Shown: positions 34,330 through 43,680 of the stretch, piece by piece
Layout: every line of letters begins with the position of its first letter
Numbering within the stretch: position 1 is the first letter of the stretch
Origin: Brevundimonas sp.
GTDB taxonomy: Bacteria > Pseudomonadota > Alphaproteobacteria > Caulobacterales > Caulobacteraceae
Reading direction: 5' to 3'
DNA: 64,000 bases
Assembly (NCBI GenBank): GCA_027531145.1
Contig: JAPZRF010000008.1
Location: 242,179 to 306,178 of the forward strand
The notes under the pieces: generated by a model
What the model was told of the DNA's origin: nothing
The model's database searches: none
Seen by the model: only the letters and a program-made list of their open reading frames with translations
Position numbers and translations under genes: made by a program

Positions 34330-36117
34330 TCAGGTCGCCCCGAGCGCCTCGCGCGTCATCCGGCGCAGCAGGCCGCCGCCCTGACCGATCGCCGCCAGGC
34401 GGCTGGAGGCGTGACCCAGCACGTTCGCGGCATAGATCTCGAACAGGGCCAGCTTGCCTTCCAGCCAGGCCGGGTCGCCCTCGCCAGCCTTGAGCCGGCG
34501 CGCGGCCTCGATTGCACCTCTGGCCAGCATCCAGCCGCCGATCACGTCGCCCATCAGCTTCAGATAGGCGTCCGCCCCGGCGAGCACGTCGTCCGCGGCG
34601 ACCGGATCCGACTTGCGGTCCAGCAACCAGAGGGTGGCGTCGCGCACCGCCTCGACCGCCGTCGCGAAGCGCTCGACCGGCTTGCCCTCGAACACATGCT
34701 TCAGTTCGCCGAGGGAGACCGTCATGTCGGCGATCACCGCGCGCGCCGCTTCGCCGCCGTCCTGGCCGAGCTTGCGCCCGACGAGGTCCATGGCCTGGAT
34801 GCCATTGGTGCCCTCGTAGATCGGCGCGATGCGGGCGTCGCGATAGTGCTGGGCCGCGCCGGTCTCCTCGATGAAGCCCATGCCGCCGTGCACCTGCACC
34901 CCCAGGGAGGCGACCTCGACCCCCATGTCGGTCGACCAGGCCTTGGCGATGGGCGTGAGCAGGTCTTCGCGGCCCTTCCAGAACCGCTTCTCGTCTTCGG
35001 TCGCTGAATGTCTCGCCAGATCCGCAGCGACGCCGGTGGACAGGCAGATGCCGCGACCGGCCTCGATGCGCGCCTTCATCACCGACAGTGTGCGGCGCAC
35101 GTCAGGGTGGTCGAAGATCGGCGCGCCCGTCTCGCCGGTCCAGGGGGAGCGGCCCTGCCGGCGGTCGAGCGCATAGGCCAGCGCCTGCTGGTAAGCCCGC
35201 TCGGCGATCGCCACGCCCTCGACGCCGACGGCGACCCGCGCGGCATTCATCATGGTGAACATGTGCGCGAGCCCCTCATTGGGGCGCCCGATCAACTCGG
35301 CCGTCGCTCCCTCATAGGCCATGACGCAGGTCGGGGAGGCGTGGATGCCGAGCTTGTGCTCGATGCCGACCGGACGGAAGGCGTTGCGGGCACCGGGAAC
35401 GCCCTGGTCGTTGACCATCACCTTCGGGGCGAGGAACAGGCTGATGCCCTTGGGGCCGGGCGGGGCGTCGGGCAGGCGCGCCAGCACGAGATGCAGGATG
35501 TTGTCGGTGGCGTCGTGGTCGCCCCACGTGATGTAGATCTTCTGGCCCGTCAGGCTGTAGGTCCCGTCGCCCTTGGGGACGGCCTGGGTGGTCAGGGCCC
35601 CGAGGTCCGAGCCGGCCTGGGGTTCGGTCAGGCACATGGCCCCGGTCCACTCGCCCGAGATCAGTCGGGTCAGGTACAGGTGCTTCTGGCGGCCGTCGCC
35701 GTGGGCCTCGAGCGCCTCGATGGCGGCGAGGCTGAGCATCGGGCACAGGCCGAACGCCATGTTGGCCGAGTGCACCGGTTCGAAGGCGGCCAGTTCCAGC
35801 GCCTTGGGCAGCCCCTGACCGCCATGGGCGGGGGAGGCGGCCAGGCCCGTCCAGCCGCCGGCGGCGAAGTCGCGATAGGCTTCGGCGAAGCCGGGTGCCG
35901 CCGTCACCGCGCCATCGGCGTAACGCGCGCCCTGCTGATCGCCGACACGGTTCAGCGGGGCCAGCAGCGTCTCGGCGACCTGGCCCGCCGCTTCCAGCAC
36001 AGCAGCCATGACGTCGCGGTCGTAATCGGGAAAGGCACCGGTGGCGGCCAGATCGTCGATCCTGGCCACGGCCTCGAGGCTGAAGGCGAGATCGCGGACG
36101 GGGGCGCGATAGGTCAT
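34330..36117 (-). CDS. Acyl-CoA dehydrogenase, long form with C-terminal domain
   Basis: 595 aa from the ATG at 36117 with GGGAG six bases upstream. The N-terminal helix (YRAPVRDLAFSLEAVARID) marks the long DmdC/FadE5-like branch. FAD-binding motifs: MCLTEPQAGSDLGALTTQA and ITWGDHDATDN; the catalytic Glu lies in PIYEGTNGIQAMDL. A C-terminal extra domain (about residues 470-595) completes it. It oxidises acyl-CoA or methylthio-acyl-CoA thioesters; chain-length preference is unknown. It is divergent from the cytochrome b561 gene. Confidence 0.92.
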   Translation of the reverse strand: MTYRAPVRDLAFSLEAVARIDDLAATGAFPDYDRDVMAAVLEAAGQVAETLLAPLNRVGDQQGARYADGAVTAAPGFAEAYRDFAAGGWTGLAASPAHGGQGLPKALELAAFEPVHSANMAFGLCPMLSLAAIEALEAHGDGRQKHLYLTRLISGEWTGAMCLTEPQAGSDLGALTTQAVPKGDGTYSLTGQKIYITWGDHDATDNILHLVLARLPDAPPGPKGISLFLAPKVMVNDQGVPGARNAFRPVGIEHKLGIHASPTCVMAYEGATAELIGRPNEGLAHMFTMMNAARVAVGVEGVAIAERAYQQALAYALDRRQGRSPWTGETGAPIFDHPDVRRTLSVMKARIEAGRGICLSTGVAADLARHSATEDEKRFWKGREDLLTPIAKAWSTDMGVEVASLGVQVHGGMGFIEETGAAQHYRDARIAPIYEGTNGIQAMDLVGRKLGQDGGEAARAVIADMTVSLGELKHVFEGKPVERFATAVEAVRDATLWLLDRKSDPVAADDVLAGADAYLKLMGDVIGGWMLARGAIEAARRLKAGEGDPAWLEGKLALFEIYAANVLGHASSRLAAIGQGGGLLRRMTREALGAT

Positions 36118-36269
36118 GACAGGCTCCCTTGAGCTCGGCCCCGTCTTCGGGTCCATTTGCCTTGACCCCTCACTGCCGCGCCCTCCGGCGAGGCGCAAGG
36201 GGCGGGCTTGGCGGATGCTGCCGCATGGGGCAAGCTGCCGCTCTGGCCCATGGCTGGGAGAAGGATCCG

Positions 36270-36818
36270 ATGGCTGCATCTGCTGACCGGTATTCGACCG
36301 TGGCGATTGCCCTGCACTGGGGGATCGCCATTCTGGTGTTGCTGCAGATCGGGCTTTACTTCGCCGCCGACTCCGTCGAGGGCCCCGTCGCCCGCACCTT
36401 CATCGAGGTGCACAAGGCCAGTGGGCTGAGCATTCTGGTGCTGACCCTGATCCGGCTGCTGTGGCGTGTGCGTCATCCGGCCCCACTGCTTCCGGCGACC
36501 ACGCCTGGCTGGCAACGCTACCTCGCCCGCATCACCCAGGCGCTGTTCTATGTGGTGCTTGTCGGCCTGCCCCTTGGCGGTTGGGCGGCGTCCTCGGCGG
36601 CGCAGAGGCCGATCGACTGGTTCGGCCTGTTCAACTGGCCCCTGCTGCCGCTGCCGGCGGATCGCGAGCTGGCCGGGGCCCTCATGCAGATGCACGAGAA
36701 CGGGGCCAAGGTGCTCTATGTGCTGCTCGTTCTGCATATCGCCGGGGCGCTGAAGCACCACTTTCTTGACCGGGACAATGTGCTGCGGCGCATGCTCCCC
36801 TGGCTGCCACCCCGTTGA
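36270..36818 (+). CDS. Cytochrome b561 family membrane protein
   Basis: 182 aa from the ATG at 36270, preceded by GGGAGAAGGA. Four membrane helices with paired histidines for two b-type haems: ALHWGIA (helix 1), IEVHKASGLS (helix 2), and QMHENGAKVL plus LHIAGALKHHF (helices 3-4). This is the prokaryotic cytochrome b561 (CybB) type, passing electrons from quinol to a periplasmic or membrane acceptor such as superoxide (family knowledge). No partner gene is adjacent. Confidence 0.92.
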   Translation: MAASADRYSTVAIALHWGIAILVLLQIGLYFAADSVEGPVARTFIEVHKASGLSILVLTLIRLLWRVRHPAPLLPATTPGWQRYLARITQALFYVVLVGLPLGGWAASSAAQRPIDWFGLFNWPLLPLPADRELAGALMQMHENGAKVLYVLLVLHIAGALKHHFLDRDNVLRRMLPWLPPR

Positions 36819-36839
36819 GTGGCGTGCATCTTGTCGTGC

Positions 36840-37631
36840 TCAGGCCGCGGCGTTGAGCAGTCGGGAGTAGCTGTCCACGAGGCTCGTGTAGGTCGGCACG
36901 AAGATGACGGCTGCCGTCTCCCCGTCGGTCACTGGTGCCTTGATCTCGAAGTGCAGGTGGATGGTGGTGGCGTTGCCGCCGAAGTCGTCGGACACGCGAC
37001 CGATCCTCTGGCCGCGGGTGACGGCCCGTGACGCCTGTGTCGGGAACAGGGCGTTCACCTCCGCCATGTCGAGGTGCAGGTACCGATAGATCCGTCCGGA
37101 CTCTCCCAGCAGGGTGAGGGTGTAGCTGCCGATTGAGCTGATCCGCCCCGCCTCGGCAGCGACGGCCCAGTGGACTTTCTTCTCGCAGGTGGCGGGACGG
37201 ATGTCCTGGCCCTGGTGGCCGCGTCCGGCCGGGCATTTGCTGTTGGACCAGGAGCGAGTCTCGCAGAAATTGTCGCGCCACGGGTAAGCGTAGTTGCGAG
37301 GATCGCATTGACCGCCCGGGCCGGGCGCCTGCCAGCCGCCGTAGCCGTACACCTGGGAATTGGCGTAAGCCGGTCCGGACTCCAGTGGAAAGCGCATGCC
37401 GCCGGCCCACAGGGTTGGATCAGTCGCGCCACTGCCCGAGCCAGGATGCAGCGCTCCGGCGGGCTCGTGCGGCCAGGTGACCGGCTCAGGGGCCGGCGGT
37501 CCGGGAGGGGACGCCGGAGGCGCAGCCGTGTCCGGCTCGGCCGGGGCCATCGGTGCGCCCGTTCCGCTGCACCCGCCGGGGGCGCAGGCGGTCAACATGA
37601 GCAGGACGGCGGCGGCGGCGAGGCGGCGCAT
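36840..37631 (-). CDS. M23 family metallopeptidase lipoprotein
   Basis: 263 aa from the ATG at 37631. The signal ends in a lipobox LLMLTAC, so it is a lipoprotein, followed by a long Pro/Ala/Gly-rich linker to about residue 75. The LytM/M23 zinc site is complete: the first His and Asp in GRGHQGQDIRP and the HxH in TIHLHFEI, with YRYLHLDMAEV in between. It should cleave peptidoglycan cross-links or act as an amidase activator. Its start overlaps the stop of the preceding unknown exported protein (ATGA), so the two are translationally coupled. Confidence 0.9.
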   Translation of the reverse strand: MRRLAAAAVLLMLTACAPGGCSGTGAPMAPAEPDTAAPPASPPGPPAPEPVTWPHEPAGALHPGSGSGATDPTLWAGGMRFPLESGPAYANSQVYGYGGWQAPGPGGQCDPRNYAYPWRDNFCETRSWSNSKCPAGRGHQGQDIRPATCEKKVHWAVAAEAGRISSIGSYTLTLLGESGRIYRYLHLDMAEVNALFPTQASRAVTRGQRIGRVSDDFGGNATTIHLHFEIKAPVTDGETAAVIFVPTYTSLVDSYSRLLNAAA

Positions 37632-38317
37632 CAGGCACCCCCGCCCAGCAGCACGAGACCGGCCGCGAACGCCGTCGCCTCGGCCTCGCTGCAGCTGACG
37701 CCATTCGGGGCGTCGCAGATGAAGCTGACGCTGTAGACCGCGCCATAGCGGCTGAAGGCGACGTCGACGCCATACTCGGTCCGTTCGACCTGGACATTCT
37801 GCGGCCTGTCCGCGGTCTGCGCGCGGACCATTGTGCGCAGGGCACCCGGGGTCGCCCGGGGCGACCCTCCGGTGCCCGGCGCGTTCGGGTCGGTCGGGAT
37901 AGCGGTCGAGCCGACGTCGCCAGCACCGACCGGAGCCTGGAAAGCCTGGGTCGACCCGTAGATCTCGATGATGCGGCCCGGCTGCTCGATCACCAGCATG
38001 TAGTGGCGCTCGCCGTCGAGGAAGGCAGCCCCCTGCAGCAGCCCTGGGTCCGCGGGGCCCAGAACAGGCACGTCTGACCCGGCGATTGCGGCGAGTTTCC
38101 CGCGACCTTCGGGCGTCTGGCCGAGAACGCCACGCAGTCGTTCGGCTAGCGGATCCTGCCGCGCAGCGGCCAGATCCTTCTGTGCGGAGGGCGTCATGGG
38201 CAGGCCGGTCAGGCTGGCTGCGAGCCGCGGCGTTGCGGGCTGGCGCGAGCTGGCGACGCCAGCGCCACCCGCGATCAGCAGCACGACGAGGGAAAGGCTG
38301 GTGGTGCGAATGGACAT
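37631..38317 (-). CDS. Exported hypothetical protein coupled to the M23 peptidase
   Basis: 228 aa from the ATG at 38317, with an N-terminal hydrophobic segment LSLVVLLIAGGAGVA that is a signal peptide or anchor. The middle has LQGAAFLDGERHYMLVIEQPGRIIEIYGSTQAFQAPV and the C-terminal part RTEYGVDVAFSRYGAVYSVSFICDAPNGVSCSEAEATAFAAGLVLLGG. I do not recognise the family. The four-base overlap with the downstream lipoprotein gene suggests a functional pair in the periplasm. It is divergent from rpsB. Confidence 0.75.
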   Translation of the reverse strand: MSIRTTSLSLVVLLIAGGAGVASSRQPATPRLAASLTGLPMTPSAQKDLAAARQDPLAERLRGVLGQTPEGRGKLAAIAGSDVPVLGPADPGLLQGAAFLDGERHYMLVIEQPGRIIEIYGSTQAFQAPVGAGDVGSTAIPTDPNAPGTGGSPRATPGALRTMVRAQTADRPQNVQVERTEYGVDVAFSRYGAVYSVSFICDAPNGVSCSEAEATAFAAGLVLLGGGA

Positions 38318-38381
38318 TCGTTAATCCTCCGACGGAAAAGTAACAGCGTTCCGCAGTCGTGTCGCCACAGAACGATGACGC

Positions 38382-38409
38382 TTGCTTTTCGACGGCGTGT
38401 TCCCTAGAC
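38382..38409 (+). promoter_or_regulatory. Promoter of rpsB
   Basis: TTGCTT at 38382-38387 and CTAGAC at 38404-38409 with a 16-base spacer; the leader to the rpsB ATG is about 125 bases and contains a GC-rich hairpin (CCCGGGG...CCCGGG at about 38,437-38,460), possibly an S2 autoregulation site (inference). Confidence 0.6.
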
Positions 38410-38537
38410 GGTCGGCCCACTTCGCTCGCGGGCGTGGGGCTCCCGGGGAGACATCCCGGGCTGCTCCGTTCCGAGGGCCGGACTTCCGGCCTTTTACCGT
38501 CCGCGCCAGGATTGATCGGAAGAAGGATAGACGATCG

Positions 38538-39401
38538 ATGGCTCTGCCTGAATTTTCCATGCGCACGCTGCTGGAAGCCGGCGCACACTTCGGCCACCAG
38601 ACCCACCGCTGGAATCCGAAGATGGAGCGCTACATATTCGGCGTGCGCTCAAACATCCACATCATCGACCTCTCGCAGACGATGCCGCTGCTGCACCAGG
38701 CGCTGGTCGCCGTGCGCGAAGTGGCCGCCAAGGGCGGTCGCGTGCTGTTCGTCGGCACGAAGCGCCAGGCCGCCGATCCGGTGGCCGAGGCCGCCAAGCG
38801 CTGCGCGCAATATTATATGAACAACCGCTGGCTCGGCGGCACCCTGACCAACTGGAAGACGGTGTCGGGCTCGATCCAGCGTCTGCGCGAACTGGACGCC
38901 GTACTGGAAGCCGGCGGCGAGGGCCGCGTCAAGCGCGAGCTGCTCAGCCTGCAGCGCGAGCGCGACAAGCTGGAAGCCTCGCTGGGCGGCATCAAGGACA
39001 TGGGCGGCATCCCCGACATCATGTTCGTGATCGACACCAACAAGGAAGCGATAGCGATCCAGGAAGCCCGCAAGCTGAACATCCCGATCATCGCCATCGT
39101 CGACACCAACTGCGATCCGGACGGCATCACCTATCCGATCCCTGGCAACGATGACGCCGCCCGCGCCATCCAGACCTACTGCGACCTGATCGCAGATGCG
39201 GTGCTGGACGGTCTGGCCGCCGGTGCCTCTGCCCAGGGCATCGACCTGGGTGCCTCGGAGGCTCCGGTGGAGCCCGCCCTGCGCGAGGCCAGGCCGACCG
39301 CCGCCGAGCCGGCACCGGCCGGCGCGGGAGGTGCCGCCGAGGAACTCCTGGCTGCCGACGCTGCCTCCGAGGCCGTCGCCACCGAAGAGACCGCCGGCTG
39401 A
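38538..39401 (+). CDS. rpsB: 30S ribosomal protein S2
   Basis: 287 aa from the ATG at 38538 ([29 protein letters not shown]). The S2 signatures are [21 protein letters not shown] and [36 protein letters not shown]. The conserved core ends by about residue 230; a further 50 residues form an Ala/Glu-rich tail ([20 protein letters not shown]) that is longer than in E. coli (241 aa) and common in alphaproteobacteria. It is followed by tsf after a hairpin. Confidence 0.97.
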   Translation: MALPEFSMRTLLEAGAHFGHQTHRWNPKMERYIFGVRSNIHIIDLSQTMPLLHQALVAVREVAAKGGRVLFVGTKRQAADPVAEAAKRCAQYYMNNRWLGGTLTNWKTVSGSIQRLRELDAVLEAGGEGRVKRELLSLQRERDKLEASLGGIKDMGGIPDIMFVIDTNKEAIAIQEARKLNIPIIAIVDTNCDPDGITYPIPGNDDAARAIQTYCDLIADAVLDGLAAGASAQGIDLGASEAPVEPALREARPTAAEPAPAGAGGAAEELLAADAASEAVATEETAG

Positions 39402-39440
39402 TCCGCCGCGTCCTTCGGGGCCCGACAGAACCGAATCCGG

Positions 39441-39490
39441 AAGGGCCCTGTGTGACGTTCGTCGTGAGACGGTTGTCGCACAGGGCCTTT
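39441..39490 (+). terminator. Hairpin between rpsB and tsf (terminator or attenuator)
   Basis: AAGGGCCCTGTG at 39441-39452 pairs with CACAGGGCCTTT at 39479-39490, a 12-bp stem ending in T residues. It could reduce read-through from rpsB into tsf. Confidence 0.6.
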
Positions 39491-39570
39491 ATCGAACGCC
39501 GCAGACCCCTTGACGGCCCGGCTCCGGCCCGGCCGTTCCGCTACAAGACCCGAATTCAGGAGAGACACAC

Positions 39571-40509
39571 ATGGCCGAGATCACCGCCGCGCTCGTGAAG
39601 GAGCTGCGTGAGAAGACCGGCGTCGGCATGATGGACTGCAAGAAGGCGCTGGCCGAGAACAACGGCGACCTCCAGGCCTCGATCGACTGGCTGCGCGCCA
39701 AGGGCCTGTCCAAGGCCGCCAAGAAGGCCGACCGGGTTGCCGCCGAGGGCCTCGTGGCCGTTGCCGCGCGCGCCGCGGGAACCGGCGAGACCGCTGCCGC
39801 CATCGAGTTCAACGCCGAGACCGACTTCGTCGCCCGCAACGACCTGTTCCAGAACGCTGCCAAGGCCTTCGCCGAGGTCGCGCTGGGCAACGACGGTCCC
39901 GAGGCGGTCAATGCGGCGACCCTGCCCAACGGCAAGACCGTGCAGGAAGAGGTCACCAACCTGATCGCCACGATTGGCGAGAACATGCAGCTGCGTCGGG
40001 CCCAGCGCCTGTCCGTCAGCCAGGGCGTCGTCGCCTCCTACGTCCACAACGCGGTGGCCCCGTCGCTGGGCCGCATCGGCGTGCTGGTGGCGCTGGAGGG
40101 CGAGGGCGACCAGGCCCAACTGCGCGATCTCGGCCGCAAGATCGCCATGCACGTCGCCGCCACGGCTCCGCTGTCGCTCAATACTGACGACCTCGACCCG
40201 TCCGCCATCGAGCGCGAGCGCGCGGTGCTGATCGAGAAGGCCAAGGAAGAGGGCCGTCCGGAGAATATGATCGCGAAGATCGTCGACGGTCAGATCGCCA
40301 AGTTCCAGAAGGACGTGGTGCTGTCCAAGCAACCGTTCGTCATGAACCCGGACCAGACCATCGAGCAGCTGGTGGCCGACACGGCCAAGAGCCTCGGCAG
40401 CGCCAGCCTGAAACTGACCGGCTTCGTGCGTATGGCTCTGGGGGAAGGCGTCGAGAAGGTCGACGGTCCGGACTTCGCGGCTGAAGTCGCTTCGATGACC
40501 AAGGGCTGA
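39571..40509 (+). CDS. tsf: Translation elongation factor Ts
   Basis: 312 aa from the ATG at 39571 with AGGAGAG upstream. It is the nucleotide-exchange factor of EF-Tu. The N-terminal UBA-like module [35 protein letters not shown] and the EF-Ts signature segment with [10 protein letters not shown] are intact, and the core FNAETDFVA through the coiled region [19 protein letters not shown] is complete. The length is typical of alphaproteobacteria (about 300-310 aa). Confidence 0.97.
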   Translation: MAEITAALVKELREKTGVGMMDCKKALAENNGDLQASIDWLRAKGLSKAAKKADRVAAEGLVAVAARAAGTGETAAAIEFNAETDFVARNDLFQNAAKAFAEVALGNDGPEAVNAATLPNGKTVQEEVTNLIATIGENMQLRRAQRLSVSQGVVASYVHNAVAPSLGRIGVLVALEGEGDQAQLRDLGRKIAMHVAATAPLSLNTDDLDPSAIERERAVLIEKAKEEGRPENMIAKIVDGQIAKFQKDVVLSKQPFVMNPDQTIEQLVADTAKSLGSASLKLTGFVRMALGEGVEKVDGPDFAAEVASMTKG

Positions 40510-40514
40510 CGGAA

Positions 40515-40672
40515 GTGCTCTCCTTCCCCGTCCTGATGGGGAGGGGGATCCCGCGCCGGGTCTCGCCTTCAGGCGCGCCCGAGGACCATTTTCGCTGTGG
40601 AGAGACCCCTCCGCCTCGCTGCGGCGCAACGATCCAACCTCTCCATCGAGGGATGGGGAGGACAGGCGCGCC
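40515..40672. repeat. Intergenic repeat-like element with two hairpins
   Basis: Left: CTCCTTCCCC-gtcctgat-GGGGAGGGGG. Right: CCTCTCCATC-gag-GGATGGGGAGG. The two hairpins are related in sequence and bound a segment of about 100 bases. This resembles the dispersed CTCCCCTTCCC-type intergenic elements seen in Caulobacterales genomes, but I cannot test copy number. It sits between tsf and the pyrH promoter. Confidence 0.5.
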
Positions 40673-40677
40673 GGGCT

Positions 40678-40706
40678 TTGAAGCCGGGCGCGCCCTTCGT
40701 CTATAA
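40678..40706 (+). promoter_or_regulatory. Promoter of pyrH
   Basis: TTGAAG at 40678-40683 and CTATAA at 40701-40706 with a 17-base spacer, about 45 bases before the pyrH start. Weaker match than the stable-RNA promoters. Confidence 0.5.
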
Positions 40707-40750
40707 GGAGCAGCCGATTCCGGTGCCTCCCGCCTGCCAATGGATGCCCC

Positions 40751-41491
40751 ATGCCCGACGCGCCCAGCGAGTTCCGATACAAGCGCGTCCTTCTCAAGGT
40801 GTCGGGCGAGGTCCTCATGGGGGATCAGGCCTACGGCATCGACATGAAGACCGTCGCCGAGGTGGCACAGGCCGTGGCGGAGGTGGCCCGGGAGGGCGTG
40901 GAAATCTGCCTGGTCATCGGCGGCGGCAACATCTTCCGCGGCCTGAGCAAGGCGGCGGGCGATATGGACCGTGCCTCGGCGGACTACATGGGCATGCTGG
41001 CGACCGTGATGAATGCTCTCGCCATGCAGGCTGCGCTGGAGAAGATCGGAGTCCAGACCCGGGTGCAGAGCGCCTTGGTCATGAACGCCGTCGCCGAGCC
41101 CTATGTAAGACGCCGCGCCCTCCGGCATCTCGAGAAGGGGCGTGTGGTGATCTTCGCCGCTGGCGTGGGCGCGCCCTTCTTCACCACCGACTCCGGGGCA
41201 GCCCTGCGTGCCGCCGAGATGGGCTGTGACGCCTTGCTGAAGGGGACCAGCGTCGACGGCGTCTACACCGCCGATCCGAAGAAGGACCCGACGGCGACCC
41301 GCTACGACGAGTTGACCTATCAGGATGTCCTCGCGCGTGACCTCAAGGTGATGGACGCCTCGGCCGTCGCCCTGATGCGTGACTCGGGCATTCCGATTGT
41401 GGTGTTCTCGATTCGCGAGAAGGGCTCTTTCCGCAAGACGCTGTTGGGTCAGGGTGCCTTCACCGTAATTCGGGCGACTCCTGCCGCCTGA
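40751..41491 (+). CDS. pyrH: Uridylate kinase
   Basis: 246 aa from the ATG at 40751. It phosphorylates UMP to UDP and is a hexameric amino acid kinase-fold enzyme. Motifs: [59 protein letters not shown], and [42 protein letters not shown]. Complete and of family length. Confidence 0.97.
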   Translation: MPDAPSEFRYKRVLLKVSGEVLMGDQAYGIDMKTVAEVAQAVAEVAREGVEICLVIGGGNIFRGLSKAAGDMDRASADYMGMLATVMNALAMQAALEKIGVQTRVQSALVMNAVAEPYVRRRALRHLEKGRVVIFAAGVGAPFFTTDSGAALRAAEMGCDALLKGTSVDGVYTADPKKDPTATRYDELTYQDVLARDLKVMDASAVALMRDSGIPIVVFSIREKGSFRKTLLGQGAFTVIRATPAA

Positions 41492-41520
41492 TCTGATCCG
41501 CCGACCCAAGAGACGACGAT

Positions 41521-42093
41521 ATGAGAGATACGCTGATGGCCAAGCCCGACCTGAAGACCTATCGCGACCGCATGGACAAGGCGGTCGCGGCGCTCAAGGA
41601 AGAGTTCGCCGGCCTGCGCACGGGCCGGGCCAATGCCGGGCTGCTGGAGCCGGTAATGGTCGAGGCCTATGGATCGACCTCGCCGCTCAACGCTGTGGCG
41701 GCGATCAGCGTGCCCGAGCCGCGCATGATCTCGGTCAGCGTCTGGGACAAGGGTATGGTGGTGTCGGTCGAAAAGGCCATCCGCTCGGCCGGTCTCGGTC
41801 TGAACCCGGTCGTGGACGGCCAGACGCTGCGCATTCCGATTCCGCCCCTGACCGAGGAACGCCGCAAGGATCTGGTCAAGCTGGCGGCAAAGTACTCCGA
41901 GCAGCAGAAGGTAGCCGTCCGCAACGTGCGCCGCGACGCCAACGACGAGCTCAAGAAGGCCGAGAAGGCTGGCGATATCAGCCAGGACGAGCAGAAGAAG
42001 ATGGAGGCCGAGGTCCAGAAGGACACTGACGCCGCCGTGAAGCGCATTGACGAGGCGCTAAAGGTCAAGGAAGCCGAGATCATGCAGGTCTGA
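41521..42093 (+). CDS. frr: Ribosome recycling factor
   Basis: 190 aa from the ATG at 41521; an in-frame ATG at 41536 ([11 protein letters not shown]) may be the true start. It splits post-termination ribosomes with EF-G. Signature: [35 protein letters not shown], followed by [25 protein letters not shown] and the long helix ending [31 protein letters not shown]. Complete. Confidence 0.97.
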   Translation: MRDTLMAKPDLKTYRDRMDKAVAALKEEFAGLRTGRANAGLLEPVMVEAYGSTSPLNAVAAISVPEPRMISVSVWDKGMVVSVEKAIRSAGLGLNPVVDGQTLRIPIPPLTEERRKDLVKLAAKYSEQQKVAVRNVRRDANDELKKAEKAGDISQDEQKKMEAEVQKDTDAAVKRIDEALKVKEAEIMQV

Positions 42094-42112
42094 GGGACCT
42101 GAGCGCCCGGGA

Positions 42113-42868
42113 ATGCAAGCAATGACCGACGCCCCCGGCGTCGCCGGCCCGGAAGGGCCAGCGCACGTCGCCATTATCATGGACGGCAACGGCCGCTGGG
42201 CCGAGCGGCGGGGCGCGCCCCGGACCCTGGGGCATCGTGAGGGCGTCCAGGCGCTCAAGCGGACGGTGCAGGCGGCACCCGACTTTGGCATCCGCTGCCT
42301 GACTGTATTCGGCTTCTCGACCGAGAACTGGCGGCGGCCCGTCGAGGAGGTCTCCGACCTCATGGGCCTCGTCCGCGCCTATGTCTCCAGCGATCTCGAG
42401 CGCCTGGAGCGCGAAGGCGTGCGGGTGCGCATCCTCGGGCGTCGTACCGGCCTGCCGGCCGACATCGCCGGGATTGTCGTCCGTGCCGAAGAGCGCACGG
42501 CGCACAACGATCGCTTCCGGCTTCAGGTAGCCTTCAACTATGGCGGCCAGGCCGACCTGGTCGACGCCGCGCAGGCGCTGGTCGATCGCGCGGCGCGCGA
42601 GGGCCGCTTCGAGGTCGCTGAGGACGATCTGGCCGCCGGCCTGTCGGGGGCGGGGGCGCCGCCGCTGGACCTGATCGTGCGCACATCAGGCGAGCAGCGG
42701 CTGTCCAACTTCCTGCTCTGGGAGGCTGCCTACGCTGAACTGGTGTTCCAGGACGTGCTCTGGCCCGACTACGGGGCGGAGGCGCTCGCGGCCGCCGTGG
42801 CCGAGTACCGTCGTCGCAATCGACGGTTCGGCGGCCGGCCGGCTCAGCCCGTGCTGGCGGCTGGCTGA
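42113..42868 (+). CDS. uppS: Isoprenyl transferase (undecaprenyl diphosphate synthase family)
   Basis: 251 aa from the ATG at 42113, with a further ATG at 42122 (MTDAPG). It makes the C55 lipid carrier for peptidoglycan and O-antigen. The cis-prenyltransferase signature HVAIIMDGNGRWAERRG contains the metal-binding Asp; the later parts GFSTENWRRP and RTSGEQRLSNFLLWEAAYAELVF are diagnostic. Complete; its stop overlaps the cdsA start. Confidence 0.96.
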   Translation: MQAMTDAPGVAGPEGPAHVAIIMDGNGRWAERRGAPRTLGHREGVQALKRTVQAAPDFGIRCLTVFGFSTENWRRPVEEVSDLMGLVRAYVSSDLERLEREGVRVRILGRRTGLPADIAGIVVRAEERTAHNDRFRLQVAFNYGGQADLVDAAQALVDRAAREGRFEVAEDDLAAGLSGAGAPPLDLIVRTSGEQRLSNFLLWEAAYAELVFQDVLWPDYGAEALAAAVAEYRRRNRRFGGRPAQPVLAAG

Positions 42869-43680
42869 TGCCGGGGCGGATCGGCGACATCGGGCCACGC
42901 GCCGCTTCCGCCCTGGTGATGGCCCCGGTGGCCGTCTTCGCCGTCTGGCTGGGCGGCCTTTGGACCGTGGCGGTGGTTGCCCTCGTCTGCGTCCTGCTGG
43001 CGTACGAGTGGGCGCGAATGAGCGCGCCGGCCGGGTGGCGCGCGATTCTGGCCGCCGTCGCCGTCTCCCTGCTGGCCGCTGTCACCGCAACCTATCTCGG
43101 GGGCCTGTCCTCCGGCCTGCTGGTGATGGTGGCGGCGGCCGTCATCGCGGGCCTTCTTGCGTGGCGACTCGGTCGCTCGCCGACCGACGCTGCCTACGGC
43201 GTTCTCTATATAGGCTGGCCCGCCGTCCTGTTCGTCTGGTTGCGCGACGGGACCAGCGCCGAGGGGTTTTACTGGGTGACCCTCGCTTTCGCCGTGACCT
43301 GGTCCGCGGACATTGCGGCGTTCATCACCGGCTCGCTGCTGCGGGGGCCGCGGCTTTGGCCGCGCTTCTCCCCGAACAAGACATGGTCGGGCTTCATCGG
43401 CGGTCTTGCCGCCGGTACGGTAGCCGGAGCCCTGATGACCGCCCTGCCCTCGGGCGTCGACAGTGTCATTGCCGGGGCGTTGCTGGGGCTGGCCGGCGGC
43501 GCGGCTGCCATGGCCGGCGATCTTTGGGAGTCCGCCCTGAAGCGGCGCTTCGGGGTCAAGGACGCCGGCGATATCATCCCGGGCCATGGCGGCCTGCTCG
43601 ACCGGGTAGACGGACTCATGTTCGCCATTGTCGTCATCGCCGGCGGGCGGTTCGTGATTGAGTTGGGCCAGATCGGATGA
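42868..43680 (+). CDS. cdsA: Phosphatidate cytidylyltransferase
   Basis: 270 aa from the ATG at 42868, one base overlapping uppS. It converts phosphatidate and CTP to CDP-diacylglycerol in the membrane. About eight hydrophobic segments; the C-terminal signature [31 protein letters not shown] contains the conserved Arg, Lys, Asp residues of the CDS motif, and [12 protein letters not shown] is also characteristic. Its 3' end overlaps the dxr start (ATGA). Confidence 0.95.
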   Translation: MPGRIGDIGPRAASALVMAPVAVFAVWLGGLWTVAVVALVCVLLAYEWARMSAPAGWRAILAAVAVSLLAAVTATYLGGLSSGLLVMVAAAVIAGLLAWRLGRSPTDAAYGVLYIGWPAVLFVWLRDGTSAEGFYWVTLAFAVTWSADIAAFITGSLLRGPRLWPRFSPNKTWSGFIGGLAAGTVAGALMTALPSGVDSVIAGALLGLAGGAAAMAGDLWESALKRRFGVKDAGDIIPGHGGLLDRVDGLMFAIVVIAGGRFVIELGQIG

